Shown here piece by piece: positions 49,065 through 58,176 of a stretch of DNA of 64,000 bases (within the stretch, counting starts at the first letter, position 1; each line of letters starts with the position of its first letter). Made by a program: the position numbers and the translations under genes. Under the pieces are notes generated by a model that was given only the letters and a program-made list of their open reading frames with translations, was not told the origin of the DNA and searched no databases. Source of the stretch: Bordetella ansorpii (GTDB lineage: Bacteria > Pseudomonadota > Gammaproteobacteria > Burkholderiales > Burkholderiaceae_B); NCBI RefSeq assembly GCF_900078705.1, contig NZ_FKIF01000003.1, positions 62,001-126,000 of the forward strand, in the 5' to 3' direction.

Positions 49065-50053
49065 CAATGGCCTCCCCGGGCGCCGCCCAGCCCCGCGCGC
49101 AGGCGCGGATCGACGACGAAATACAGCAGATCCACCGCCAGGTTGATCACCACGAACACCAGCGCGATCAGGCACAGGTAGGCCGCCATGACGGGAATGT
49201 CCGCGAACTGCACCGCCTGGATGAACAAGAGGCCCATGCCCGGCCACTGGAACACGGTCTCGGTGACGATGGCGAAGGCGATGATGCCGCCCAACTGCAG
49301 CCCCGTGATGGTGATGACGGGCACCATGGTGTTCTTCAGTGCGTGCCCGAAATGAATGGCCCGGCGCTTCAAGCCCCGCGCCCGCGCAAACTTGATGTAG
49401 TCGGTGCGCAGCACCTCCAGCATCTCCGAGCGCACCAGCCGCAGGATCAGCGTCATCTGGAACAGCGACAGCGTGATGGCCGGCAGGATCAGGTGCTTCC
49501 ATCCCGTGGGCGTCAACAGGCCTGTCGTCCACCAGCCCAGCGCCACGGTGTCGCCGCGGCCATAGCTGGGCAGCCAGCCCAGTTGCACCGAGAACACCAG
49601 GATCAGCAGGATGCCGATCAGGAAGGTCGGCAGCGAGACCCCAAGCAGCGACCCCGCCAGCACCAGTTGGGACAGCAGCCCATTGCGGCGCAGGGCGGTG
49701 TAGACGCCCAGCGGCAGGCCCACCACCAGCGCCAGCAGCGCGGCGGCGAACGACAGTTCGAGCGTGGCGGGCAGGCGGCTGCGGATCAGGCTGGAGACGG
49801 GTTCGCTCTGCCGCAGCGACACCCCGAAATCTCCCTGCACGGCATTGCCCACGAAACGGGCGAACTGCACCGGCGGCGGATCGTCCAGCCCCAGCTTGTG
49901 GCGCAGCTCGACGCGCTCGGCGTCCGTGGCGTCCTGGCCCAGCATGATGGTGACCGGGTCACCCACATATTGGAACAGCACGAACGCCAGCAGCGCGACC
50001 GTGAGCATGACCGCGCCGGCCTGCAACAGGCGGCGAAGAATGAATGCGAGCAT
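49064..50053 (-). CDS. Peptide ABC transporter permease (DppB type)
   Basis: Inner-membrane permease of 329 aa with six spans. The start MLAFILRRLLQAGAVMLTV, the segment RHKLGLDDPPPVQFARFVGNAVQGDFGVSLRQSEPVSSLI and the coupling motif KFARARGLKRRAIHFGHALKNTMVPVITITGLQ are those of DppB/GsiC-like proteins. It follows the binding-protein gene by 66 bp. Confidence 0.94.
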   Translation of the reverse strand: MLAFILRRLLQAGAVMLTVALLAFVLFQYVGDPVTIMLGQDATDAERVELRHKLGLDDPPPVQFARFVGNAVQGDFGVSLRQSEPVSSLIRSRLPATLELSFAAALLALVVGLPLGVYTALRRNGLLSQLVLAGSLLGVSLPTFLIGILLILVFSVQLGWLPSYGRGDTVALGWWTTGLLTPTGWKHLILPAITLSLFQMTLILRLVRSEMLEVLRTDYIKFARARGLKRRAIHFGHALKNTMVPVITITGLQLGGIIAFAIVTETVFQWPGMGLLFIQAVQFADIPVMAAYLCLIALVFVVINLAVDLLYFVVDPRLRAGLGGARGGH

Positions 50054-50119
50054 GGGGATGTGAAACCGGAAGGCAACGGCGCCGCGGGGCGCCGTTGCGC
50101 AGGAAGGAGCGAGACGGGA

Positions 50120-51691
50120 TCAGTCGACCTTGACCCAGTCGGCGACCAGGCGGTTGTCGGCACGGTGCACCACGCTGACGTTCTTGCGCATGGCCCACGG
50201 AATCACCTGGTCATGCAGCGGGATGTGGCCGAACTCCTTGGCGTGGATCTCCAGCGCCTTGTGGATGTCGGCGTCGCGCTTGGCCGTGTCGGTCTCGGTC
50301 TTCACGCGGTCGATGATGGCGTCGACTTCCTTGTTGCTGTAGTCGCCCAGGTTGTACATGCCATCCGCGCCCTCGCCCTTGGTGCGGATCAGGTTCTGCA
50401 GCGTATACATGGCGTCGAACGTGGGCACGCCCCAGCCGAACAGGAACACGCTGGTGTCGCGGCTCTGCACCTTGGGGAAATAGGTGGCGCGCGGCATGGC
50501 GTTCAGCGAGGCCTTCACGCCCACCTTGGCCCACATGCCCACCACCGCCTGGCAGATGGCCTCGTCGTTGATGTAGCGGTTGTTCGGGCAGTCCAGCGTG
50601 AAGCTGAGCGTGCCGTCGTAGCCGGCCTCTTTCAGCAGCGCGCGCGACTTCTCGATGTCGTAGGGCACGCGCTTGTGCAGCGCTTCCGTCCAGCCATGCA
50701 CCTGCGGCGCGATCATCGTGCCCGTGGGCGCCGACAGCCCGCGCATCACCGCGCGCTTGATCGCCTCGACGTCGATGGCGCGGTACAGGGCCTCGCGCAC
50801 GCGCACGTCGGTGAACGGGTTCTTGCCCTTCACGCTGGAATACAGCAATTCGGGACGCTTCTGGTCGAAGCCGATGTAGATGGTGCGGTACTCGTTGCCT
50901 TCGACCACCTTGGCCTCGCGGCGCAGGCGCTCCAGGTCTTGCGCGGCCGGGTCCAGCACGAAATCGATCTCGCCCGACAGCAGCGCCGCGGTGCGCGTGG
51001 CGTTCTGTTTGATCGGCGTGAAGACGACTTCGGTCACGTTGCCCTTCTTGTCCTTCTTGTTCCACCAGCCGGCGTGCTCGACGAACACCGTGCGCACGTC
51101 GATCTCGCGCGACTTCAGCATGTAGGGGCCGGTGCCGTTGGTGTTGCGTGCGGCGAAGGTCTCTTCCTTGTTGACGAAGTCCTGCGGCTTGGTGACGTTG
51201 TTCTTCTCCGACCAGGCCTTGTTCATGATGAACACGTTGGGCAACTGGCGCAGCAGCACGGGATTGGGCGCGGTGGTCTCGATCTCGACCGTATGGTCAT
51301 CGACCTTGCGCGCCTCCTTGATGCCGGTGGTGTAGGCCTTGTAGTTCGACGTGGGCGCCATGGCGCGGTGCACGGAGAACACCACGTCGTCGGCCGTGAA
51401 GGCGGCGCCGTCGTGGAATTTCACATCCTTTCGCAGGGTGAAGCGGTACAGCGTGGGCGAGACCTGCTCCCAGGACGTGGCCAGGCGCGGGATTACCTTG
51501 AACGAGGCGTCGTAGTCGACCAGGGGTTCGTAGACATAGCTGTTGGCCGCGATGGTCATGCCCTCGTTCTGCGAGTGCGGATCCATCGTCAGGATGTCGC
51601 CCTGGGCGGCCCAACGGAACGTCTTGGCGTGGCCGAGCGCGGGAACCGCGACAGCGGCTGCGATTGCCAATGCAAGCAAGGTACGGCGCAT
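50120..51691 (-). CDS. Periplasmic peptide-binding protein (DppA/family 5 type)
   Basis: The extracytoplasmic receptor of the importer (523 aa). The signal peptide MRRTLLALAIAAAVAVPALGHA is cleaved near residue 22. The mature protein starts KTFRWAAQGDILTMDPHSQNEGMT and has YRFTLRKDVKFHDGAAFTADDVVFSVHRA, the family-5 signature. The ligand (peptide, opine, glutathione or other) cannot be told from sequence. ATG 51691 has AGGAG nine bases upstream; a start 18 bp earlier is less likely. Confidence 0.93.
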   Translation of the reverse strand: MRRTLLALAIAAAVAVPALGHAKTFRWAAQGDILTMDPHSQNEGMTIAANSYVYEPLVDYDASFKVIPRLATSWEQVSPTLYRFTLRKDVKFHDGAAFTADDVVFSVHRAMAPTSNYKAYTTGIKEARKVDDHTVEIETTAPNPVLLRQLPNVFIMNKAWSEKNNVTKPQDFVNKEETFAARNTNGTGPYMLKSREIDVRTVFVEHAGWWNKKDKKGNVTEVVFTPIKQNATRTAALLSGEIDFVLDPAAQDLERLRREAKVVEGNEYRTIYIGFDQKRPELLYSSVKGKNPFTDVRVREALYRAIDVEAIKRAVMRGLSAPTGTMIAPQVHGWTEALHKRVPYDIEKSRALLKEAGYDGTLSFTLDCPNNRYINDEAICQAVVGMWAKVGVKASLNAMPRATYFPKVQSRDTSVFLFGWGVPTFDAMYTLQNLIRTKGEGADGMYNLGDYSNKEVDAIIDRVKTETDTAKRDADIHKALEIHAKEFGHIPLHDQVIPWAMRKNVSVVHRADNRLVADWVKVD

Positions 51692-51709
51692 GAGAACGAC
51701 TCCTGACAT

Positions 51710-51734
51710 ATATCTGAATAATGGTTGCAGATAT
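51710..51734. promoter_or_regulatory. Inverted repeat just upstream of the peptide-transporter operon
   Basis: ATATCTG-11 bp-CAGATAT, perfect 7-bp arms, begins 19 bp before the binding-protein start codon. It could be an operator or a leader hairpin. Confidence 0.4.
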
Positions 51735-51809
51735 TGCCTAGGCGCCGAACCGGCGTCAATTAGGGGTTTATGCCGATAATGGGGGACGGCTGGGGTGTGG
51801 CAGAGGATG

Positions 51810-51823
51810 AGGATATATATCCT
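51810..51823. repeat. Perfect 14-bp palindrome AGGATATATATCCT
   Basis: The palindrome lies in the 250-bp gap between the secreted-protein gene of the secretion operon and the peptide-transporter operon, about 120 bp before the latter's start. It may be an operator. The rest of the gap shows no gene. Confidence 0.5.
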
Positions 51824-51941
51824 TATTCCAACTCATTCACGGCGTGCCGCGGTCTGCCCCGAAAATCGCGTGCCTCACGCCACCACCACCGTCATCGGAT
51901 CAGAAAGTTGCTCGAGCCGCCCTGTTTGATGGTTTTCAGGT

Positions 51942-52571
51942 TCAAGCGAGAGCCTTCCCCCCCTTTCCCTGCACCATCGAGATCATGACCTGCGTGGCCC
52001 TGTCGTCGCTGATACCGGAAAGGTCTCGAATCAGACTGACGCCCAGCGTCCAGGTCTTGAGAGTAGGCCGGTGTTGTTCAATGGAACATATGATCTTGCG
52101 TGCGTTCTTCTGGCCAGGCACGACCGAGTCTGCCTCTGCCTTTACCGTGTAATCCTGCTTCCGCTGCAGATCGAGATAAGTTTGCATATCGCGTTCGGCC
52201 GCATCGACATCGCCGCGCCGCAGAAATACTTCGCAGGTTCCGTTATCGAGCAACACAAGCAACATTTGATGGGACTGCACAGGGACATACCAGATATGCC
52301 CAGGAAGCCCGCCCAACCTGTACACCGCCCACGCAGGATTCTCTTCGTACCCCTCGCGTCGCATCATGGGCAGCACGTTGCCAGTGTCCGGCATATGCTG
52401 CCCGCATGTCCGCATCCAAAGCGTCCAAGCCGATGTCTCGGGCTTCCATTTCGCCGCCCTGGCCTGGCTCGCAGCCGGTGCCTTCGTTGCTGGAGGCTGC
52501 GCCGCAGCGCCGCCGACGGCCAAAGCGTAAAGCATCGTCGCCGCCAGTGCGGCTACTTTCAAATCCATCAT
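51942..52571 (-). CDS. Secreted protein of unknown function coupled to the secretion operon
   Basis: A 209-aa protein with a signal peptide (MMDLKVAALAATMLYALAVGGAAAQ, cleavage about 24). A Pro/Ala/Lys-rich linker leads to a globular domain of about 160 residues with three cysteines: one in MRTCGQHM, one in DNGTCEVFL and one in KIICSIEQH. It has no lipobox and no membrane span after the signal, so it is probably periplasmic. Its ATG overlaps the stop of the TolC-like gene, which implies translational coupling and a role with the export apparatus. No family is confidently recognised. Confidence 0.75.
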   Translation of the reverse strand: MMDLKVAALAATMLYALAVGGAAAQPPATKAPAASQARAAKWKPETSAWTLWMRTCGQHMPDTGNVLPMMRREGYEENPAWAVYRLGGLPGHIWYVPVQSHQMLLVLLDNGTCEVFLRRGDVDAAERDMQTYLDLQRKQDYTVKAEADSVVPGQKNARKIICSIEQHRPTLKTWTLGVSLIRDLSGISDDRATQVMISMVQGKGGKALA

Positions 52572-54007
52572 TTTTCACTTCCCCGCGATATCGTCATATT
52601 TTCCCGAGGCATGGACTCGATATTCATGGGGTCGGTAACATGTAAAGCAGGCTCGACAAAATGCTCCGCTACCGCCTGCACATCCGCCTCGGTCAACACG
52701 CCCGCATGAAACCGCAGCGTCAGCCATGACAGCAGATACGCATACCTCGCCTGCGCCAGATTGCGCAGCGCGTCGTACAACTGCTGCTCCGCGTCCAGCA
52801 CGTCCGCGTTGACGCGCTCGCCGCCCGCCACGCTTTTCTTCATCGCCACCGTCAGTTCGCGCGCCGAATCCACCGCCAGTTGATACGCCCGCATCTTGGC
52901 CGCGCTGCTGTTGTACAGGTTGAACTGCTTGCGCAGATCATTGAGCGTCTGCTCGCGCTTGGCGTCGTTCTCGTAGCGCAGGCGCTCCTTGTTGTCGACG
53001 GCCTGCTGCACGCTGGCCGACACGCCGCCGCCCGCGAAGATCGGCACGCTCACCTGCAAGCCCACGCTGTCGGTCTTGTAGCGCTGCTCGAACGTCGACT
53101 CCGAACTCGACTTCTGCCGACCGGCGGACGCATACAGACTGACTTTCGGGAAATGCCCCGCGCGCGCCTGTTCGACCTGTTCCTGCGCCGCCTGCACCGA
53201 ATGCTCGAAGGCTTCCAGCTCGGGGTTGTTACGCAGCGCAAGCGTGCGCCACTCGTCGAAGCGGGCTGGCTGCAGGGCCTGCACCGGAATCTTTCCCACC
53301 ATCGGCGCCAAGTCTTCGGCCTGCACCTCCTGGCCGACCAGCACCGACAACTCTCGCAAGGCGGCATCCAGCCCGTCCTGCGCCTCGATCTCCTGCGCCT
53401 GCGCTAGGTCATACCGTGCCTGGGTTTCCAGCGCGTCGGTGCGCGTGCCCTCGCCGGCCTGCAGGCGGCGGCGGTTCAAAGTCATCTGCTCTGCATAGGC
53501 ACGCTTCTGAGCGCGGACCAGATCGATCTGGTCCGCCGCATACAACGCATCCGTATAGGCCTTGGCCACCCGCACCGCCAGTTCCTGGCTGCGGCTGCGA
53601 AAGTGCGCGTCGGCATAATGCGCCTGCGCCACGCCGTAGTAGTAGCGCGACAGCGCCTCGTAGTCGAACACCGGCTGCTGCAACGACAGCGACGACGAAT
53701 AACTGCGGTAGTTGCGGTTCGACGTGACCGGGCCGAAGAAGCCCGGCTCATTGACCTCAGACCAGTTCCTGCCGGTCTGGTACTGATAGGACAGATTGGG
53801 CAACAATGCCGCGCGGCCGATGTTGCGTTGCTGTAGCCCTGCGTCGCGCTCCTTCATCGCCGCGCGATACGTCGGGTCGTATTCCAGCGCGCGGGCGTAG
53901 AACTCCATCAAGCCGGCGGCCTGTGCCTGCGCGCCCAGCAGCGCCAGCGCGCACACCGCCGCGCCACGCCGGACCAAGCCAGCGACATGAATGCCTGCGA
54001 ATCCCAT
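52568..54007 (-). CDS. TolC-family outer-membrane channel of the type I secretion system
   Basis: An outer-membrane efflux channel (479 aa) with a signal peptide ending near AQAAG (about 31). Two repeated alpha/beta halves follow, starting LMEFYARALEYDPTYRAAMKERDAGLQQ. Long coiled helices recur in both halves (NRRRLQAGEGTRTDALETQARYDLAQAQEIEAQ and KSVAGGERVNADVLDAEQQLYDALRNLAQARYAYL). It overlaps the membrane-fusion gene. ATG 54007 is preferred over a TTG at 54013. Confidence 0.93.
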   Translation of the reverse strand: MGFAGIHVAGLVRRGAAVCALALLGAQAQAAGLMEFYARALEYDPTYRAAMKERDAGLQQRNIGRAALLPNLSYQYQTGRNWSEVNEPGFFGPVTSNRNYRSYSSSLSLQQPVFDYEALSRYYYGVAQAHYADAHFRSRSQELAVRVAKAYTDALYAADQIDLVRAQKRAYAEQMTLNRRRLQAGEGTRTDALETQARYDLAQAQEIEAQDGLDAALRELSVLVGQEVQAEDLAPMVGKIPVQALQPARFDEWRTLALRNNPELEAFEHSVQAAQEQVEQARAGHFPKVSLYASAGRQKSSSESTFEQRYKTDSVGLQVSVPIFAGGGVSASVQQAVDNKERLRYENDAKREQTLNDLRKQFNLYNSSAAKMRAYQLAVDSARELTVAMKKSVAGGERVNADVLDAEQQLYDALRNLAQARYAYLLSWLTLRFHAGVLTEADVQAVAEHFVEPALHVTDPMNIESMPRENMTISRGSEK

Positions 54008-54009
54008 CC

Positions 54010-55428
54010 TCAACGCTCCCGGATGCTTTCGCTGGAATACTGGATCAGCGGATCCAGGAAATACTCGATGACGCGCCGCTGCCCCGTCTTGATCTCTGCC
54101 GTCACCGCCATGCCCGGCGCCAGACGCACGTCCGTGCCCTTCACATTCACCGTCGCGCGCGACATCGCGATGCGCATGCTGTAGACCAGCCCGCGCTCTT
54201 CGTCCTTGATCGCGTCATCCGACACCGTGACCACCGTTCCCGGCACCACCCCGTATTTCGTGTACGGGAAGGTCTCGATCTTCACCTCGGCCTCCTGGTC
54301 GGGCTTCACGAAACCCACGTCGCGGTTCTCCAGGAAGGCCTCGATCTCCAGCTTGTCTTCCTGCGGCACGATCAGCATCACCGGCTGGGCTTCGGTCACC
54401 ACGCCTCCCAGCGTGCGCACGGCCAACTGCTGCACGGTGCCGGACACGGGTGCGGTCAATCGCGTCAGCTTCTGCGACTGACGCGCCTTCACCAGATCCT
54501 GCTCCAGCAATGCCACGTGCTGGCGGCCTTCGGCCAGGCGATCCAGGTTCTCGTGCCGCGCATCGGCCAGCAACGTCAGCCGCTGCTGGCGCACCTGCGC
54601 GATGGCCGCGTCGATCTCCTTGATGCGGCTGCGCTGCATGACCAGGTCGGACTCCTGCTCGATGCGTTCGCGCTCGCGGTCCAGGTACGTGCTGCGCGCC
54701 ACGTACTGCTCGCCCGCCAGCTCCTTCAAGGCCGCCGCGCGCTCGCGCGCGATGGGCGAGGTCAACTCCAGCTTGCGAACCAGCGCGGCGGTGGACTGCC
54801 GCTCGGCCTGGTGCTGCGCCAATTGGGCGTCGACCCCGGCCAGCTTGGCCTGCAGGGCCGCATATTCGCCTTCGGCCAGGCGCTGCGCGTCGGCCAGCGT
54901 CGTGGCATCGCCATCCACGGCCGCCACCTTGGGCGTGCGGCCCTGGTCGATGGCATCGAGCATGGCCGCTGCCCGCGCCGCCTGCAAAGACCAGGTGCGC
55001 ATGTCGCTGACCAGCCGCTGTTCTTCCGCCGCCGTCACCGTGCCGTCCAGTTCAAGCAGCAGATCGCCCGCGCGCACGGCCTGCCCCTCGCGCACGTGGA
55101 TCGCCTTGACCGTGGCCGTGCCGATCGGCTGGATCGTCTGCGTGCCCTCGCTGGGAATGATCTTGCCCTGCGCCGTCGCCACGATGTCCACGTGGCCCAG
55201 CACTGCCCACAGCACCGCCAGCACGGCGAACAGGATCAGCAGCCACATCGCCACGCGCGGCGCGGGCGAGACCGCGCGCTGCTGCAGCGCCAATGCCGCG
55301 GGCAGGAATTCCGCCTCGGCGGCTTGGTAGCGCGTCCCTTCCCAGTTCTTGCGTTCGGCCCATGAAGCCGCGAACACCGAGCCGTAGCGCTTGGCCAGCT
55401 CGCCCCATCCGGATAGCAACATCTTCAT
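54010..55428 (-). CDS. HlyD-family membrane fusion protein
   Basis: Periplasmic adaptor (472 aa) linking the ABC exporter to the outer-membrane channel. A cytoplasmic tail of about 58 residues is followed by one span (59-79, VAMWLLILFAVLAVLWAVLG) and a lipoyl half-motif (HVREGQAVRAGDLLLELDGT). A long coiled coil runs from about 130 to 310, then the second lipoyl half and the HlyD C-terminal signature (PGMAVTAEIKTGQRRVIEYFLDPLIQ). It starts at ATG 55428, 4 bp after the exporter stop. Confidence 0.95.
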   Translation of the reverse strand: MKMLLSGWGELAKRYGSVFAASWAERKNWEGTRYQAAEAEFLPAALALQQRAVSPAPRVAMWLLILFAVLAVLWAVLGHVDIVATAQGKIIPSEGTQTIQPIGTATVKAIHVREGQAVRAGDLLLELDGTVTAAEEQRLVSDMRTWSLQAARAAAMLDAIDQGRTPKVAAVDGDATTLADAQRLAEGEYAALQAKLAGVDAQLAQHQAERQSTAALVRKLELTSPIARERAAALKELAGEQYVARSTYLDRERERIEQESDLVMQRSRIKEIDAAIAQVRQQRLTLLADARHENLDRLAEGRQHVALLEQDLVKARQSQKLTRLTAPVSGTVQQLAVRTLGGVVTEAQPVMLIVPQEDKLEIEAFLENRDVGFVKPDQEAEVKIETFPYTKYGVVPGTVVTVSDDAIKDEERGLVYSMRIAMSRATVNVKGTDVRLAPGMAVTAEIKTGQRRVIEYFLDPLIQYSSESIRER

Positions 55429-55432
55429 CGTT

Positions 55433-57628
55433 CTACGCCTGCTGCATGTTGTGTAGCGCGGCGTAGTGCCCGTCCGCCTTGCCCAGCAGATCGGCATGCC
55501 GGCCCATCTCGACGATCGCACCGCGATCCATCACGACGATGCGGTGCGTGTCCCGCACGGCCGACAGGCGGTGCGCGATGATGATCACCGTACGGCCCTT
55601 GCAGATCTCGCGCATGTTGTTCTGGATGATGCGTTCCGACTCGTAGTCCAGGGCGCTGGTGGCCTCGTCGAAGATCAGGATGCGCGGGTTGGACAACAGC
55701 GCACGCGCGATGGCGATGCGCTGGCGCTGCCCGCCGGACAGCGTGGCACCGTGCTCGCCCACCATGGTTTCGTAGCCCTCCGGCAGCTCGGCGATGAACT
55801 CGTGCGCGCCAGCCAGTTGTGCTGCCCGCATGATCTGCTGCAAGGGCATGCCGGGATCGTGCAGCGCGATGTTGTCGCGGATGCTGCGGTTGAACAGCAC
55901 GTTCTCCTGCAGCACCACGCCGATCTGCCGGCGCAGCGAACTGGCGTCGATGGTGGCGATGTCCACGCCGTCGATCAGCACCCGGCCTTGTTCCGGTTGA
56001 TACAGGCGCTGCACCAGCTTGGTCAGCGTGCTCTTGCCCGACCCCGAGCGGCCCACGATGCCGATGGTCTCCCCGGCCTGGATGTTCAACGTGACGCCGC
56101 GCAACGCCAGTTGCGCGCCAGGGCGATAGCGGAATTCGACCTGGTCGAAGTCGATGCGTCCGCGTACTGGCGGCAGCGCCGGCCGCGCCCCATGCACCTC
56201 TGTGCGCGTGTTCAGGATGTCGCCCAGCCGCTGCATCGAAATGCCGACCTGCTGGAAGTCCGTCCACAGCTGCGCCAGCCGCATCACCGGCCCGGCCACG
56301 TTGCCCGACAGCATGTTGAAGGCGATCAGCTGACCGACGGTAAGCTGGCCGTCGATCACCAGCTTGGCGCCCAGCCACATGGTGCCCACGGTGACCAGCT
56401 TGCTGACGAAGGTGACGCCACCGTTGGCCACCGTGCCGATGGCCGTGGTGCGAAAGCCCGCCTTCACATAGGCCGCCAGTTGGTTGTCCCACTTGCGGAT
56501 CCATTGCGGCTCGACCGCGCTGGCCTTCAGCGTCTCGATGCCGCTGATGGTCTCGACCAGGAAAGACTGGTTCTCGGCGCCGCGGTTGAACTTCTCGTTC
56601 AGGCGCGCGCGCAGGCTGGGCGTGAAGCCCATCGACAGCAGGAAATAGCACGGCAGCGAGGCCAATACGATTAGCGTCAACCAGACGCTGTAGTACAGCA
56701 TCACCGCCAAGAACACCACCGAGAAGATCAAGTCCAGCACCACGGTGATGGCGTTGCCCGTCAGAAAGGACCGGATGTTCTCCAGTTCACGCACGCGCGC
56801 CACCGAATCGCCCACGCGGCGCGCGCGGAAGTACGACAGCGGCAGGTTCAGCAGATGGCGGAACAGGCGCGCGCCCAGTTCCACGTCGATGCGGCTGGAC
56901 GTGTGAGCGAACACATAGCTGCGCAGCCCCGTCAGCACCACTTCGAACGTAACCACGGCCAGCAGGCCGATCGCGATCACGTCCAGCGTGGTGAAACTGC
57001 GGTGCACCAGCACCTTGTCCATCACCACCTGGAAGAACAGCGGCGTGACCAGGGCGAACAGCTGCAGCACCAGCGAGACGACGAAGACCTCGGCCAGCAG
57101 GCGGCGGTACTTGAGCACTGCGGGAATGAACCAGCTGAAATCGAACTTGGCCAGTTCGCCGGCGATAGAGGCACGGGAGGCCAGCAGGATCAGTTCGCCG
57201 GTCCAGCGTTGTTCGAACTCGGCCAGCGTCAGCTCGGCAGCGCCCTTCTGGCGCGGATCCTGGATCAGGACCTTGCCGGCATCGACGCGCGCCAGGATGA
57301 AGAAGCCGCCGTCATTATCCAGCGCGATGGCGGGCAGCGGGGTGGTGCCCAGGCGGGCCGGCCGGATCGAAGCACAGCGGGCGCGTAGTTCCAGCTTCTT
57401 GGCGGCAAGCAGGATTTCATTGACGCCGAACGGCGCGCCATCCACGCGGAACTCATGGGCCAACTGATCGGGATCGACGGCCACCATGTGATAGCGGGCC
57501 AGCATGGCCAGGCAGATCAGGCCGGTGTCCAGGGGCGGACCGGACTCGGGTGGCAAGGCCTCACCAGAGGCAGGCGGATTTGGGGGTGCCGGAGGAGGAC
57601 CTCCAGAGATCATGTCTAGGCGTTTCAT
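55433..57628 (-). CDS. HlyB-type type I secretion ABC exporter with degenerate C39 domain
   Basis: A 731-aa exporter. The N-terminal domain (about 30-155) is a C39-like domain: the peptidase cysteine is replaced by threonine (T35 in LDTGLICLAMLARYH), so it should bind substrate without cutting, as in RTX exporters. Membrane spans occupy about 170-445. The nucleotide-binding domain has Walker A GRSGSGKST (526-534), signature [15 protein letters not shown] and Walker B ILIFDEATSALD. It heads the exporter operon and follows the RTX gene after a 574-bp gap. Confidence 0.96.
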   Translation of the reverse strand: MKRLDMISGGPPPAPPNPPASGEALPPESGPPLDTGLICLAMLARYHMVAVDPDQLAHEFRVDGAPFGVNEILLAAKKLELRARCASIRPARLGTTPLPAIALDNDGGFFILARVDAGKVLIQDPRQKGAAELTLAEFEQRWTGELILLASRASIAGELAKFDFSWFIPAVLKYRRLLAEVFVVSLVLQLFALVTPLFFQVVMDKVLVHRSFTTLDVIAIGLLAVVTFEVVLTGLRSYVFAHTSSRIDVELGARLFRHLLNLPLSYFRARRVGDSVARVRELENIRSFLTGNAITVVLDLIFSVVFLAVMLYYSVWLTLIVLASLPCYFLLSMGFTPSLRARLNEKFNRGAENQSFLVETISGIETLKASAVEPQWIRKWDNQLAAYVKAGFRTTAIGTVANGGVTFVSKLVTVGTMWLGAKLVIDGQLTVGQLIAFNMLSGNVAGPVMRLAQLWTDFQQVGISMQRLGDILNTRTEVHGARPALPPVRGRIDFDQVEFRYRPGAQLALRGVTLNIQAGETIGIVGRSGSGKSTLTKLVQRLYQPEQGRVLIDGVDIATIDASSLRRQIGVVLQENVLFNRSIRDNIALHDPGMPLQQIMRAAQLAGAHEFIAELPEGYETMVGEHGATLSGGQRQRIAIARALLSNPRILIFDEATSALDYESERIIQNNMREICKGRTVIIIAHRLSAVRDTHRIVVMDRGAIVEMGRHADLLGKADGHYAALHNMQQA

Positions 57629-57776
57629 GAAATCAGGCCCTTGCGCGTAGCCGTCGCATCGCGGGTTTGCGTGTGCGTAGACCTGCTCGGTGAATTTCGA
57701 GCGACGGGATAGGCCGGTGAGGCGGCAAAGCCATGGGGAATGACGTATGCGCTGAGCATGAATCGCGCAAGATCGA

Positions 57777-57805
57777 ACAATAAGAGCCCATCAACCGGGC
57801 AACAA
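57777..57805 (-). promoter_or_regulatory. Possible promoter of the exporter operon
   Basis: On the minus strand TTGTTG (57800-57805), 17 bp and TATTGT (57777-57782) give a moderate sigma-70 match about 150 bp before the exporter start codon. Confidence 0.32.
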
Positions 57806-57844
57806 ACTGACTATCGCTCCAGGAATGCATTCTTCGAAAGAACA

Positions 57845-57940
57845 CTACTGTGAACCCAGAAAATTAAAGATCTCGCCACCCTGCGGACCACCAGAATCAG
57901 AATTAGCAGGTTCTCCTGCCCAATCAGCAGTGTTAGCCAT
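57845..57940 (-). CDS. Possible 31-residue peptide
   Basis: ATG 57940 to TAG encodes MANTADWAGEPANSDSGG followed by 13 residues ending FNFLGSQ. It has no signal peptide and no good ribosome-binding site. TAGAAT and palindromes lie just upstream. It is polar and Gly/Ser/Asn-rich, with two Gly-Gly pairs. It resembles no family I know and may be a chance frame; it is listed because of its place inside the secretion locus. Confidence 0.25.
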   Translation of the reverse strand: MANTADWAGEPANSDSGGPQGGEIFNFLGSQ

Positions 57941-57955
57941 CGCAGAAAAACTCGA

Positions 57956-57973
57956 AATTCTAGAATTAATTCT
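57956..57973. promoter_or_regulatory. Overlapping palindromes (AATTCT-AGAATT-AATTCT)
   Basis: Two 12-bp palindromes, AATTCTAGAATT (57956-57967) and AGAATTAATTCT (57962-57973), share a middle half-site, giving three alternating 6-mers. This looks like a binding array for a dimeric regulator. Confidence 0.45.
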
Positions 57974-58150
57974 TAACGACCAATAGAATTTATCGACAAA
58001 CGTGAATCTGTTGCGTGGAAGGTGTATTTCCTCTCTTCTTTTTATATTCACTTCTGTAACCTTGAATTTCCATGTAGCCATGGGGCCATGCACACGAACG
58101 GTCCCTCCGCTGCCGTATCTCGCCAAGCCCGAGCTCGCGATAGCAGTGAC

Positions 58151-58176
58151 CCGGGCCGGATACATATCCGGCCCGG
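58151..58176 (-). terminator. Hairpin after the RTX gene
   Basis: A perfect 12-bp stem (CCGGGCCGGATA and its complement) with a 2-nt centre begins 27 bp after the RTX stop codon. It lacks a T-run, but strength and position suggest it ends or weakens transcription before the exporter operon. Confidence 0.6.

Noticed and set aside
55433-57628. A bacteriocin-type peptidase exporter acting on the 31-codon peptide with Gly-Gly pairs
   Set aside because: The C39 domain lacks its catalytic cysteine and the system matches RTX exporters; the small frame has no ribosome-binding site.
57633-57844. 70-codon minus-strand frame just before the exporter gene
   Set aside because: It would span the putative promoter, lacks a ribosome-binding site and resembles nothing known.
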